NCBI GenBank assembly: GCA_963809175.1
Contig: CAWEIK010000001.1
Location: 558,001-622,000 of the forward strand
Direction of reading: 5' to 3'
DNA: 64,000 nucleotides
Source of the DNA: JACCTU01 sp963809175
GTDB taxonomy: Bacteria > Actinomycetota > Thermoleophilia > Gaiellales > Gaiellaceae
Position numbers and translations under genes: made by a program. Below, piece after piece: positions 51,748 through 60,285 of the stretch; position 1 is the first letter of the stretch, and every line of letters begins with the position of its first letter. Below the pieces are notes generated by a model. It did no database searches. It was not told the DNA's origin and saw only the letters and a program-made list of their open reading frames with translations.

Positions 51748-52716
51748 TGGCCGAGAAGACCTACCTCCAGGCGATCAGCGACGGGCTCCGGCAGGAGATG
51801 CGCCGCGACAAGCGCGTCTACGTGATCGGCGAGGACGTCGGCGTCTACGGCGGCGCGTTCAAGGTGACCCTCGGCTTCCAGGAGGAGTTCGGCCCGTGGC
51901 GCGTGATCGACGCGCCGCTCGCCGAGACGGCGATCGTCGGCTCGTGCACCGGCGCGGCGATCATGGGCCTGCGGCCGGTCGCGGAGATGCAGTTCGCGGA
52001 CTTCGTGTCGTGCGCGTGGGACCAGCTCGTGACCGTCGCCGCCAAGCAGCGCTGGCGCGCGGGAACGCCCGTGCCGATCGTCGTCCGCTTGCCGTCGGGC
52101 GGCGGCTTCTCCGGCGGGCCGTTCCACTCGCAGAACCCCGAGTCGTCGTTCGCGCACATCCCCGGGTTGAAGGTCGTGTGCCCGGCGACGCCGGAGGACG
52201 CGAAGGGCCTGATCGTCTCCGCGATCGAGGACCCGAACCCCGTCCTCTACATGGAGCACAAGCACCTCTACCGGCGGATCAAGGGCGAGGTGCCGGACGA
52301 GCGCTACACGGTGCCGATCGGGAAGGCGCGCACGCACCGCGAAGGCGAGGACGTCACGCGTGATCACGTGGGGCGCGATGGTCTACACGGCCGACGAAGC
52401 CGCGAACCAGCTCGACGACGTGTCGGTCGAGATCATCGACCTGCGCACGATCCTTCCCTGGGACAAGCAGGCGGTGCTCGAGTCGGCACGAAAGACGTCG
52501 AAGGTGCTCGTGCTGCACGAAGACACGCGAACCGGCGGCTTCGGCGCCGAGATCGCGGCGACGATCGCGGAAGAGGCGTTCGAGGATCTCGACGCGCCGC
52601 TGAAGCGGATCACGGCGCCCGACTCGCCCGTTCCGTTCTCGCCGACGCTCGAGAAGGCGTATATCCCGCAGGTCGAGGACGTCGTCAAGGGATTGAAGGA
52701 GCTCGCGGAGTACTAG
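51747..52716 (+). CDS. 2-oxo acid dehydrogenase E1 beta subunit, frameshifted
   Basis: About 323 residues. The N-terminal part reads YVIGEDVGVYGGAFKVTLGF, IDAPLAETAIVGSCTGAAIM and VVRLPSGGGFSGGPFHSQNP. The frame shifts at about 52357 (GEDVT then VITWGAMVYTADEAA) because of one extra base, and continues IDLRTILPWDKQAVLESAR and VLHEDTRTGGFGAEIAA. Repaired, it is complete. It forms the alpha2beta2 E1 with its neighbour. Confidence 0.92.
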
Positions 52717-54136
52717 ATGGCAGTCGCAGGCGCAATCGACGTCGTCATGCCCCAGATGGGCGTGTCCGTCTCCGAGGGGACGGTCACGAAATGGCTCAAG
52801 CAGGTCGGCGAGCAGATCAGCGCCGACGAGAGCCTGCTCGAGATCTCGACCGACAAGGTCGACACCGAGGTTCCGTCGCCCGGGTCGGGCGTGCTCGCCG
52901 AGATCCTCGTCCAGGAGGGCGAGACGGTCGAGGTCGGCACGAAGCTCGCGGTGATCGCGCCCGAAGGCACGGAGGTCGCACCGTCGTCCGACGGCGACGT
53001 CCCCGAGCCCGCGACCGCGCAGGCCGCAGCCGAGTCGAACGCAGCCAGCGACTCGCCGGCGACGACGCCGACCGCCGAGACGGTCGAGGAGGCCACGCCC
53101 GCTCCGGCCGCAGCGTCCGAGACGACGAGCGAGCCCTCGGACGACGACGGGGACGCGAGCGGGAACGGGAAGAGCTTCGTCTCGCCCGTCGTCGCGCGCA
53201 TCGCCGCCGAGCACGGCGTCGACCCCGGCCAGATCCAGGGCAGCGGCCGCAGTGGACGCGTCACGAAGAAGGACATCCTCGCGTTCGTCGAGGGCGGCGG
53301 GAAGGCGCAGGCCGCACCGCAGGCCCCCGCTCCTCCGTCCGCGCCCCCGGCGGCACCCGCCGCTCCCGCCGCTCCCGCTCCCTGCCGCTCCCGCACCGGC
53401 TCCGGCTTCGGCACAGGCGCAGGTCGGCGAGTCGCTCGAGCCGATGAGCGCGATGCGTCGCGGGATCGCCGAGCACATGCGCCGCTCACTCGACACGAGC
53501 GCGCACGTGACGAGCGCGATCGAGGTCGACATGTCGAAGGTGGTCGAGATCCGCAAGAAGCTCAAGCAGGAGTTCGAGAAGGACTACGGCGTCAACCCGA
53601 CGTACCTCGCGTTCATCGCGCGCGCGGCAGTGGAGACGTTGCGCGAGTACCCGTGGGTGAACGGCGAGATCCGCGGCGACCAGATCGTCACGCGCCCGTA
53701 CGTGAACCTCGGCTTCGCGGTCGAGCTCGCCGACGGCAAGGGCTTGATCGTCCCGGTGCTGAAGAACGCCGAGACGCTCAACCTGCTCGGGATCGCGAAG
53801 GGCGTGACCGACATCGCCCAGCGCGCGCGCGACAAGAAGCTGCTGCCCGACGAGGTGCAGGGCGGGACGTTCACGATCACCAACCCCGGCGGCTACGGCA
53901 CCTTCCACGGCACGCCGGTGATCAGCCAGCCGCAGGCTGCGATCCTCGGCACGTACGCGGTCGTCAAGCGCGCGTGGGTGATCCAGGACGAGCTCGGCCA
54001 GGACGTGATCGCGATCCGGCCGATCATGAACCTGACGCTCACGTACGACCACCGCCTGGTCGACGGCGCGCTTGCCGGACGCTTCCTGCGCGACCTCCGC
54101 GCGAAGCTCGAGAGCTGGGGCGAGTCGGACTACTAG
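52717..54136 (+). CDS. Dihydrolipoyl acyltransferase E2 (second operon), frameshifted
   Basis: About 473 residues from ATG 52717 next to the E1b stop. The lipoyl domain has LEISTDKVDTEVPSPGSGVL (lipoyl lysine in TDK). A long Ala/Thr/Glu linker precedes the subunit-binding domain VVARIAAEHGVDPGQIQGSG. After a Pro/Ala linker the frame shifts at a CCC (53380-53382). The catalytic domain follows, with TFTITNPGGYGTFHGTPVIS and LTYDHRLVDGALAGRF (His, Asp). The extra-long linkers set it apart from the E2 at 22961. Confidence 0.93.
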
Positions 54137-54149
54137 CTGGGCGGCGCAA

Positions 54150-54179
54150 GTCGCGCATCCGCTTGCGCGGATGCGCGAC
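54150..54179 (+). terminator. Terminator-like hairpin after the E2 gene
   Basis: GTCGCGCATCCGC - TTGC - GCGGATGCGCGAC is a perfect 13-bp stem 13 nt after the E2 stop, preceded by AA and followed by CGCTT; the T tract is weak. Confidence 0.6.
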
Positions 54180-54238
54180 CGCTTGGCACCTAAAGGCGGC
54201 CGCTTCGCGCCCGCTGCTGGGCGATCTCCGCAGAAGCT

Positions 54239-54637
54239 CTAGAGGACCGCCTGCGTCTGGGTGACGCGGGCGACGTGCTTCCCGTCGGCGTCGCGTAGGT
54301 CGGTCTCGACGACGATCGTCGTGCGGCCCTTGTGCAGCACGCGCGAGACCGCCTCGACGTGTCCCGAGGAGACCGGCCGGAAGAAGTTCGTCTTCGACTC
54401 GATCGTCGCGGTTGCGTTGGCGCCTTCGGGGAGGTTGAGGAACGCGCAGAGGCCGCCGGTGCAGTCGGCAAGCGCCATGAGCGCACCGCCGTGGAGGATC
54501 CCGCCGGCGGTGCAGCGCGACTCGTCCCAGGCCAGCCGCGCACGCACCTGCTCGGCTTCGAGCTGCTCGAGCTCGACCCCCAGCAGCGCGGCGAAGGGCA
54601 TCGCTCGCTGTGTGCGCTCGGTCAGCTCCTCGTCCAC
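54239..54637 (-). CDS. PaaI-type hotdog-fold thioesterase
   Basis: 132 residues from GTG 54637. Hotdog motif: HGGALMALADCTGGLCAFLN preceded by DESRCTAGGIL, with the catalytic acid likely Asp in ADCTGG. TATIESKTNFFRPVSSGHVE and VLHKGRTTIVVETDLRDADG are typical of the 4HBT/PaaI group. It hydrolyses acyl-CoA thioesters. It may relieve CoA trapping from the paa or oxo-acid pathways, though it is not adjacent to the paa genes. Confidence 0.9.
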   Translation of the reverse strand: MDEELTERTQRAMPFAALLGVELEQLEAEQVRARLAWDESRCTAGGILHGGALMALADCTGGLCAFLNLPEGANATATIESKTNFFRPVSSGHVEAVSRVLHKGRTTIVVETDLRDADGKHVARVTQTQAVL

Positions 54638-54809
54638 GACGAGCCCATTCTCGCGAATGAACGTGAGGATCCGGTCCCAAGCCGTCGATGTCGGACCGGA
54701 TCCCCTGGGGAGTAGGCTCGACCCTTACGGTCGAGCTCTCTGCCTAGCGTGGTCGACGACCGGCGCCGCGTCCTGACCCAAACGCATCAACCGGGCAGAA
54801 TGCTCAGGA

Positions 54810-55400
54810 ATGGCGACTCCACCCGGCAGCATCGAGGAGCTCCGCCGGATCGCCCCCGACCTGGCTCCGTCGATCGCGAAGCTCACCGTCCCGGCGTACA
54901 TCCTCGATCGCAACGCCATCGTTCGCTGGCTCAACAAGGCAGCCGTCGACCAGTTCGGCGACCTGCGCGGGAAGCGCGCGAGCCACGTGGTCGCACCGGA
55001 GGACGCCGATCGCGCCCGACGGGAGTTCGCGGGGAAGATGCTCGGGACGATCGAAGCGACCGAGGGGACGACGGATCTGCGTACGGCCGACGGCCGCACG
55101 GTCCGCGTCGACATCAGCTCGACCCAGCTCATCGACGACGGCGTTGTCGTGGGCGTCTTCGGCCTGGCCGATCCCGTCGACCTCCCCGACGTGCCGGTTG
55201 CCAAGTCGTTGGACCTGACTCCGCGCCAGGTGGAGGTCCTTCGGCATCTGGCGACGGGCCACTCGACGGACCGCATCGCGGAGACCCTCGGGATCGCCGA
55301 GGCGACGGTTCGCAACCACGTGCGCGGCATCCTGGCCGGGCTCGAGGTGCACACGAGGCTCGAAGCGGTGATCCGCGCGCACGAGCTCGGCCTCGTCTGA
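54810..55400 (+). CDS. PAS-LuxR-type transcriptional regulator
   Basis: 196 residues from ATG 54810. Residues 25-125 form a PAS domain (LTVPAYILDRNAIVRWLNKA, then GVFGLADPVDL). Residues 132-196 are the LuxR/FixJ helix-turn-helix: LTPRQVEVLRHLATGHSTDR, IAETLGIAEATVRNHVRGIL. There is no phospho-acceptor domain. It may sense a small molecule, redox or oxygen through PAS. It precedes lipB by 18 nt and is probably co-transcribed with it. Confidence 0.9.
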   Translation: MATPPGSIEELRRIAPDLAPSIAKLTVPAYILDRNAIVRWLNKAAVDQFGDLRGKRASHVVAPEDADRARREFAGKMLGTIEATEGTTDLRTADGRTVRVDISSTQLIDDGVVVGVFGLADPVDLPDVPVAKSLDLTPRQVEVLRHLATGHSTDRIAETLGIAEATVRNHVRGILAGLEVHTRLEAVIRAHELGLV

Positions 55401-55418
55401 CGCGGGTACGCTGGTCCG

Positions 55419-56087
55419 GTGGCCAGGGTCGCCCACCTCCTGAACCTCGGCGTCGTCCCGTACGACGACGCGCTCGAGCTGCAGCGCTCGATCGCTGCCG
55501 ACGTTACGAGCGGCGCGCCCGACACGATCCTCTTCCTGGAGCACCCGCCGACGATCACGCTCGGGCGGCGTGCAGACGAGAGCGAGCTCCACGTGCCCGA
55601 GGACGCCGACGTCGCGATCGTCTACACCGACCGCGGCGGCAAGTCGACCTACCACGCCCCCGGACAACTCGTCTGCTACCCGATCCTCGACCTCACGCGC
55701 CACGGGCAGGACGTGCAGAAGTACTGCCGCGATCTCGAGGAGGCGCTCATCCGCACGATGCAGCCGTTCGGGCTCGACGCGACGCGTATCGAAGGGCTGA
55801 CCGGCATCTGGCTCGAACGGCCGCCGCGCAAGATCGCGTCGATCGGCATTCACATCTCGAAGTGGGTGACGACGCACGGGTACGCGCTGAACGTCGATCT
55901 CGATCCCGCGCCATTCACGGAATGGATCACCGCGTGCGGGCTCGAGGACGCGTCGTTCACAACCTTCGCACGCGAGCTCGGCCGCCCAGTGAGCGTCGAC
56001 GAGGTCGTACCGCACGGGGCGCAGGCACTCGCCGAGGTCTTCGGCCTGGAGCTCACGGAAGCCCCGGCCGCGCAGCTCGTGAGCTAG
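55419..56087 (+). CDS. lipB: Lipoyl(octanoyl) transferase
   Basis: 222 residues from GTG 55419. Complete LipB motifs: FLEHPPTITLGRRADESELH, RGGKSTYHAPGQLVCYPILD, the catalytic Lys in RKIASIGIHISKWVTTHGYA, LNVDLDPAPFTEWITACGLE with the catalytic Cys. It moves octanoate from acyl carrier protein to lipoyl domains, for example those of the E2 proteins coded nearby. It overlaps the convergent TetR gene by 4 nt. Confidence 0.95.
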   Translation: MARVAHLLNLGVVPYDDALELQRSIAADVTSGAPDTILFLEHPPTITLGRRADESELHVPEDADVAIVYTDRGGKSTYHAPGQLVCYPILDLTRHGQDVQKYCRDLEEALIRTMQPFGLDATRIEGLTGIWLERPPRKIASIGIHISKWVTTHGYALNVDLDPAPFTEWITACGLEDASFTTFARELGRPVSVDEVVPHGAQALAEVFGLELTEAPAAQLVS

Positions 56088-56623
56088 CTAGGAGGGCTTG
56101 GCGGAGGGCGAAGCCCGTCGAGAACGATCCCGACGCGGGGCCGCCACTGTTCCGCCGGAGCCGCTGCCATCACGGCGCCGAGCAGGTTGCGTACTTCCTC
56201 GGGACCGATGTCGTCCCGTACTGCGCCTGCCTCCTGTGCACGAAGCACGATCCGTTCGGCCAACGCGACGATCTCCTGCGTCTTCTCGTCCTTCAGGCAC
56301 CGGTCTATGCATTCGAACAGCCCGCGGTCGCGAGCGTTGAGCTCCGTCGCGGCCCAGACGTATTCCGTGAATGCCTCGCCCGGATCCTCCGCTGCAAGCG
56401 CCGCCTCCGCGAGCGCGCGGAACTCCTCGAGACGCTGTTCGACGACCGCGCGGATCAGCGCATCCTTGGTCGGGAAACGGCGGAAGACCGTCGCGTGCCC
56501 GACGCCGGCGCGACGAGCGATTTCGTCGACGCTGACGTCGGGCCCGCGCTCGGCGAATACTTCAGCCGCCGCTTCGAGCACGCGGGTCAGGTTGCGCTGC
56601 GCGTCGGCGCGAAGAGCGGTCAC
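56084..56623 (-). CDS. TetR-family repressor of the efflux gene
   Basis: 179 residues from GTG 56623 (GTGA overlap with the MFS stop). The DNA-binding domain reads TRVLEAAAEVFAERGPDVSV, DEIARRAGVGHATVFRRFPT, KDALIRAVVEQRLEEF. The C-terminal ligand domain is helical, including ATELNARDRGLFECIDRCL. It is co-transcribed with the MFS exporter, and tandem palindromes lie upstream of that gene, a standard drug-responsive arrangement. It shares no sequence closeness with the PaaR-like protein. Confidence 0.92.
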   Translation of the reverse strand: MTALRADAQRNLTRVLEAAAEVFAERGPDVSVDEIARRAGVGHATVFRRFPTKDALIRAVVEQRLEEFRALAEAALAAEDPGEAFTEYVWAATELNARDRGLFECIDRCLKDEKTQEIVALAERIVLRAQEAGAVRDDIGPEEVRNLLGAVMAAAPAEQWRPRVGIVLDGLRPPPSPPS

Positions 56624-58059
56624 GCCGCTACCGGTACCGCCTGCTCCTGCTGAGCTTCGCTCTCGATCCGGGCGACATGGCGGGTGCGGAGCAGCGCGAG
56701 CATCACCACGAGCGCGCTGAGCACGAAGACGGCCCCGCCCGCGAATGCCCAGTGGAAGCCCGTGACGAGCGCCTCCTTCTCACTACCCGTCGCAGCCGAC
56801 GACTTGCTTGCCGCGAGCGTCGAGAGGATGGCAAGCCCGATCGCGCCGCCGATTTGCTGCGACGTGTTGAACAGGCCGGACGCGAGCCCCTGGTCGGAGT
56901 CGTCGAGCCCGGTCGTCGCGATGAGCGTGAGCGGCATGAAGACCGCACCCATTCCGAGGGACGTGAGCAAGAGCGCCGGCAGCACGTTGGCGAGGTACGT
57001 TCCGTCGACCGGCAGCTGCGTCAGCAGCAGCATCCCGATCGAGCTGACGACCATGCCGGTTGCCGCCACGGGACGCACGCCGATCCGCGGCGCGAACTGC
57101 GAAGCGAGACCGGCTGAGACCATGATCCCGGCCGTGAAGGGCAGGAACGCGAGCCCGGCCTCCAGCGGCCCGTAGCCCAGCACGCGCTGGATGTAGAGCG
57201 TGTTGAAGAAGAACATCGCGAACATTCCGGATGCGACGAGGAACATGACGACGTTCGCGGTCAACAGCGACCGGATCCGGAAGATCGAGAGTCGCACGAG
57301 CGGAGCTGCCGAGCGCTGCTCGATCAGCACGAAGGCGGTCAACAGGACCGCCGCCGCCACGAAGAAGCCGACGGTGGTGGTAGACGTCCAGCCGCTCGTT
57401 TCGGCCTGGACGATCGCGTAGACGAGCGCCATCAAGCCGCCGGTCGCGGTGACGGCACCAGCAATGTCGAACGCCTGCGCGGCGTGCTCGTCCCTCGACT
57501 CCGGGATGAGGCGCCACGAGAGCACGAAGGCGGCGATGCCGACGGGAATGTTGACGAAGAAGATCCACGGCCATGAGAACGCCTGCGTCAACAAGCCGCC
57601 GAGGATGAGGCCGACGGCCGAGCCGCCGATCGCGATCGCGGCCCACACGCCGAGTGCCCTGGCGCGCTCCTTGCCCTCCGCGAACGTCGTCGAGATGATC
57701 GACAGCGCGGCGGGCGAGATCAACGCGGCACCGAGACCCTGGGCCGCACGAGACGCGATCAGCATCCCGGAGTTGACCGAGACGCCGGCGAGGAACGAGG
57801 ACACGGTGAAGATGACCAGGCCGATCAGGAAGAGGCGCTTGCGCCCGAGCAGATCGCCCGCGCGGCCGCCGAGCAGCAGGAACCCGCCGAAGGTGAGGGC
57901 GTAGGCGTTCACGATCCACTGGAGATTCGCCTCGCTCAGATTGAGATCCGTCTGGATCGATGGAAGGGCGACGTTGACGATGGTCGCGTCGAGGATGACC
58001 ATGAACTGGGCGACGCAGATGAGGACGAGGACGACCCACGGATTCGTTGAGAGGCGCAT
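56620..58059 (-). CDS. DHA2-type (EmrB/QacA) MFS multidrug exporter
   Basis: 479 residues with 14 predicted helices. DHA2 signatures are present: VILDATIVNVALPSIQTDLN (the D-A-T-I-V motif of helix 1), GRAGDLLGRKRLFLIGLVIF (motif A), and RAAQGLGAALISPAALSIIS (motif C-like region). It pumps out hydrophobic drugs with proton antiport; the substrate is unknown. It lies between lipB and lipA on the opposite strand, apparently an insertion in a lipoate locus. Confidence 0.93.
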   Translation of the reverse strand: MRLSTNPWVVLVLICVAQFMVILDATIVNVALPSIQTDLNLSEANLQWIVNAYALTFGGFLLLGGRAGDLLGRKRLFLIGLVIFTVSSFLAGVSVNSGMLIASRAAQGLGAALISPAALSIISTTFAEGKERARALGVWAAIAIGGSAVGLILGGLLTQAFSWPWIFFVNIPVGIAAFVLSWRLIPESRDEHAAQAFDIAGAVTATGGLMALVYAIVQAETSGWTSTTTVGFFVAAAVLLTAFVLIEQRSAAPLVRLSIFRIRSLLTANVVMFLVASGMFAMFFFNTLYIQRVLGYGPLEAGLAFLPFTAGIMVSAGLASQFAPRIGVRPVAATGMVVSSIGMLLLTQLPVDGTYLANVLPALLLTSLGMGAVFMPLTLIATTGLDDSDQGLASGLFNTSQQIGGAIGLAILSTLAASKSSAATGSEKEALVTGFHWAFAGGAVFVLSALVVMLALLRTRHVARIESEAQQEQAVPVAA

Positions 58060-58087
58060 CTAGCGTTCTCCGATCAAAAGCGGACGG

Positions 58088-58133
58088 GTAAGTCCACTTA
58101 CCGTACCAGAAGCGGACCGGTTAGTCCGGTTAC
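58088..58133. promoter_or_regulatory. Tandem TetR operators upstream of the MFS gene and lipA
   Basis: GTAAGTCCACTTAC (58088-58101) is a perfect 6-bp-arm palindrome. A related copy GTTAGTCCGGTTAC (58120-58133) follows with a 32-nt offset, three helical turns. Both are preceded by AAGCGGAC. They sit 29 to 74 nt before the MFS start and 39 nt before lipA. Confidence 0.78.
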
Positions 58134-58171
58134 CCACCGGTGTCTACCCGCGCCCTCTCTAGAGTGCAGGC

Positions 58172-59089
58172 GTGGAATCGCTGCCCGTCGCAGAGCGGCC
58201 CCGCCGGCCGGAGTGGATGAAGGTCCGCGCGCCGAGCGCGGACGGGCGCTACTTCGACGTCAAGAAGCTGATCCACGGCGCGAGCCTGAACACGATCTGC
58301 GAGGAGGCTCGCTGCCCGAACATCGCCGAGTGCTGGGGCCGCGGCACGGCGACCTTCCAGATCCTCGGCGAGACGTGCACGCGCGCGTGCCGCTACTGCT
58401 ACGTGCACTCGGGCCGTCCCGAGTCGCCGCCCGATCCGCTCGAGCCGCTGCGGCTCGCGCAGACCGCGAAGCAGATGGGGCTCAAGCACGTCGTCGTCAC
58501 GTCCGTCGACCGCGACGACGTCCCCGACCGCGGCGCGGGCCACTACGCAGCGACGATCCGCGCGCTCAGGCGCGCCGTTCCCGCCGCGTCGATCGAGATC
58601 CTCACGCCCGACTTCCTCGGCGTCGAGGAGGAGGCGCTCGCGACGATCCTCGCCGAGCGGCCACACGTCTTCAACCACAACATCGAGACCGTCCGCCGGC
58701 TGCATCGAAAGATGCGCGGCGCGAAGGCGAGCTACGACAAGGCGCTCTGGCTGCTCGAGCGCGCGAAGGCGCTCGCCGACTACCCGGTGCTGACGAAGTC
58801 GGGGATCATCGTCGGCCTGGGGGAGACGAACGACGAGGTCGTCGAGACGCTGCGCGACCTCCGCGCACACGGAGTCGACGTCGTCACGATCGGCCAGTAC
58901 CTGCAGCCGAGCCCGAAGCACGCGACGATCGACCGCTGGGTGCACCCCGACGAGTTCCGCTGGTTCCGCGAGCAGGGCGAGGCGCTGGGCTTCGGCTCCG
59001 TCTTCGCCGGCCCGCTCGTCCGCTCGAGCTACCGGGCAGACGAGCAGCGCCACGCCGCGGAGACCGGGCGTGGCGCCGTCGCCTACTAG
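58172..59089 (+). CDS. lipA: Lipoyl synthase (radical SAM)
   Basis: 305 residues from GTG 58172. The auxiliary cluster site is CEEARCPNIAECW and the radical-SAM cluster site CTRACRYCYVHSG. RSSYRADE near the C-terminus supplies the conserved Ser that ligates the auxiliary cluster. HVFNHNIETVRRLHRKMRGA is also typical. It inserts two sulfur atoms into octanoyl-lipoyl domains, completing LipB's product. Adjacent to the TetR operators, so it may be co-affected. Confidence 0.95.
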   Translation: MESLPVAERPRRPEWMKVRAPSADGRYFDVKKLIHGASLNTICEEARCPNIAECWGRGTATFQILGETCTRACRYCYVHSGRPESPPDPLEPLRLAQTAKQMGLKHVVVTSVDRDDVPDRGAGHYAATIRALRRAVPAASIEILTPDFLGVEEEALATILAERPHVFNHNIETVRRLHRKMRGAKASYDKALWLLERAKALADYPVLTKSGIIVGLGETNDEVVETLRDLRAHGVDVVTIGQYLQPSPKHATIDRWVHPDEFRWFREQGEALGFGSVFAGPLVRSSYRADEQRHAAETGRGAVAY

Positions 59090-59095
59090 ACGTCC

Positions 59096-59963
59096 CTAGC
59101 CGGCGTCGGGCCGGTTCGGGTTCGTGATCCAGCTCAGGACCTCGCCTCGGTCGAGCCGGTACGAGAAGTCGAGGCCCTTGCACTGCGCGTTCATCCCGAA
59201 CGACGTCACCGCGGCGATGATCCGCGTCCCCTGGAAGAAGATGGGGCCGCCGGAGTCGCCGTTGCACGTGCCGCCCTTCCCCTGAGAGGGATTCGCGGTC
59301 GTCTTCAGGTTGTACGTCGTGATCGGCGCCTCGTTGTTGACGAGGTACGACGTCGCCATCAGCCGCTCACGGAAGGAGACCGGCACCGGGTCCTGGTCTG
59401 ACAGCCCGTAGCCGCTGATCGTGAAGCGCGCGTCCTGCTTCTTCCGCATGCGCGTACGCGTCGATCGCGCCGACGGTCGGCAGCTGGCCGAAGAGGCCCG
59501 ACGGCGCCGTGTACGGCGCGTCGAGAATCACGACGCCGGCGTCCCTCGTGTTCGGGAACCCCGCGAAGTTGCTGAACCCGTAGTTGTCGGCACGGCTGAA
59601 CGTCGACGTGTCGGCCGGGCCGAAGTCCGCGTACGGGTAGCCGGTCGTCGGATCGCCGCCGAGCCCGCCGAAGGCGGTCGGGCTGTAGTTCGGAGCCGCC
59701 GACTGCGCCCAGTAGATGCGGCCCTCGTCGACGCCCTCCGTGCAGTGCCCCGCCGTCACGACGACGGTCGGCGAGATCAGCGTCCCCGAGCAGCGATGGC
59801 TGAAGATGTCGCCGTTCGCGTCGGGCTCGGTGTAGAAGACGAGCAGCCCGACGTAGTCGTGGACGAAGTCCTTCTCGTAGTTCCCCGTGACCGCGGTCGC
59901 CGACGGCACGAGGCTGGCCAGCACCGCCGCGCAGGCGGCGGCCAGGATCAGCAGCTTCTTCAT
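59096..59963 (-). CDS. Secreted trypsin-like serine protease (second), frameshifted
   Basis: About 289 residues from ATG 59963. The signal peptide is MKKLLILAAACAAVLASLV to ATA. Triad: VVVTAGHCTEGVDEG (His), NTRDAGVVILDA (Asp) and GTCNGDSGGPIFFQGT (Ser). The frame breaks at about 59450 after VGAIDAYA, resuming RKKQDARFTISGYGLSDQ. It resembles the protease at 46407 and ends in RLDRGEVLSWITNPNRPDAG. The stop is 7 nt from the lipA stop (convergent). Confidence 0.9.
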
Positions 59964-60055
59964 GTTCTCCCCTCTGGTTCGATCCCCGGCGGCCAGGTGC
60001 GGCCGACCGATGCAGGATCGTATATCGAATTAGCCCTATCGTCCAGGCCGCTTCG

Positions 60056-60151
60056 CTACCAGAGGACGACGACCTTGAAGGCGATGAAGCCGAGCTTTCC
60101 GGCGAGGGCCGAGGCCGTGACGAGGGTGAGGACGGGGAGAAGCCGCTTCAT
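60056..60151 (-). CDS. Putative 31-aa single-helix membrane peptide
   Basis: ATG 60151 follows GGAG at a good spacing and encodes MKRLLPVLTLVTASALAGKL, then GFIAFKVVVLW and a TAG. It is hydrophobic with basic start residues. It lies alone between the trypsin-like and S8 genes. No family is recognised; a chance ORF cannot be excluded, but the ribosome-binding site and codon bias favour a gene. The rest of the 59964-60285 gap holds only a short palindrome (CCGCGCTTCAAGCGCGG near 60203) and the terminator below. Confidence 0.4.
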   Translation of the reverse strand: MKRLLPVLTLVTASALAGKLGFIAFKVVVLW

Positions 60152-60234
60152 GTGCGCTCCGGAGGGTTTGGGGGCGGGGACGCCATTCTGGTCGTTGAGA
60201 CGCCGCGCTTCAAGCGCGGTTAGCCCGGACCACA

Positions 60235-60262
60235 GGAAGGGCCGCCCGAGGGCGGCCCTTCC
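60235..60262 (-). terminator. Terminator of the S8 protease gene
   Basis: GGAAGGGCCGCC - CGAG - GGCGGCCCTTCC is a perfect 12-bp stem with tetraloop, 24 nt beyond the S8 stop at 60286. Confidence 0.75.
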
Positions 60263-60285
60263 TCCTCACTCCGAGCTCGGAGGCG

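Noticed and set aside
51279..53447. Plus-strand frame of 722 codons starting inside E1 alpha
   Set aside because: Only its middle is the true start of E1 beta (from 51747); the rest is out-of-frame Arg-rich sequence before and after the frameshift.
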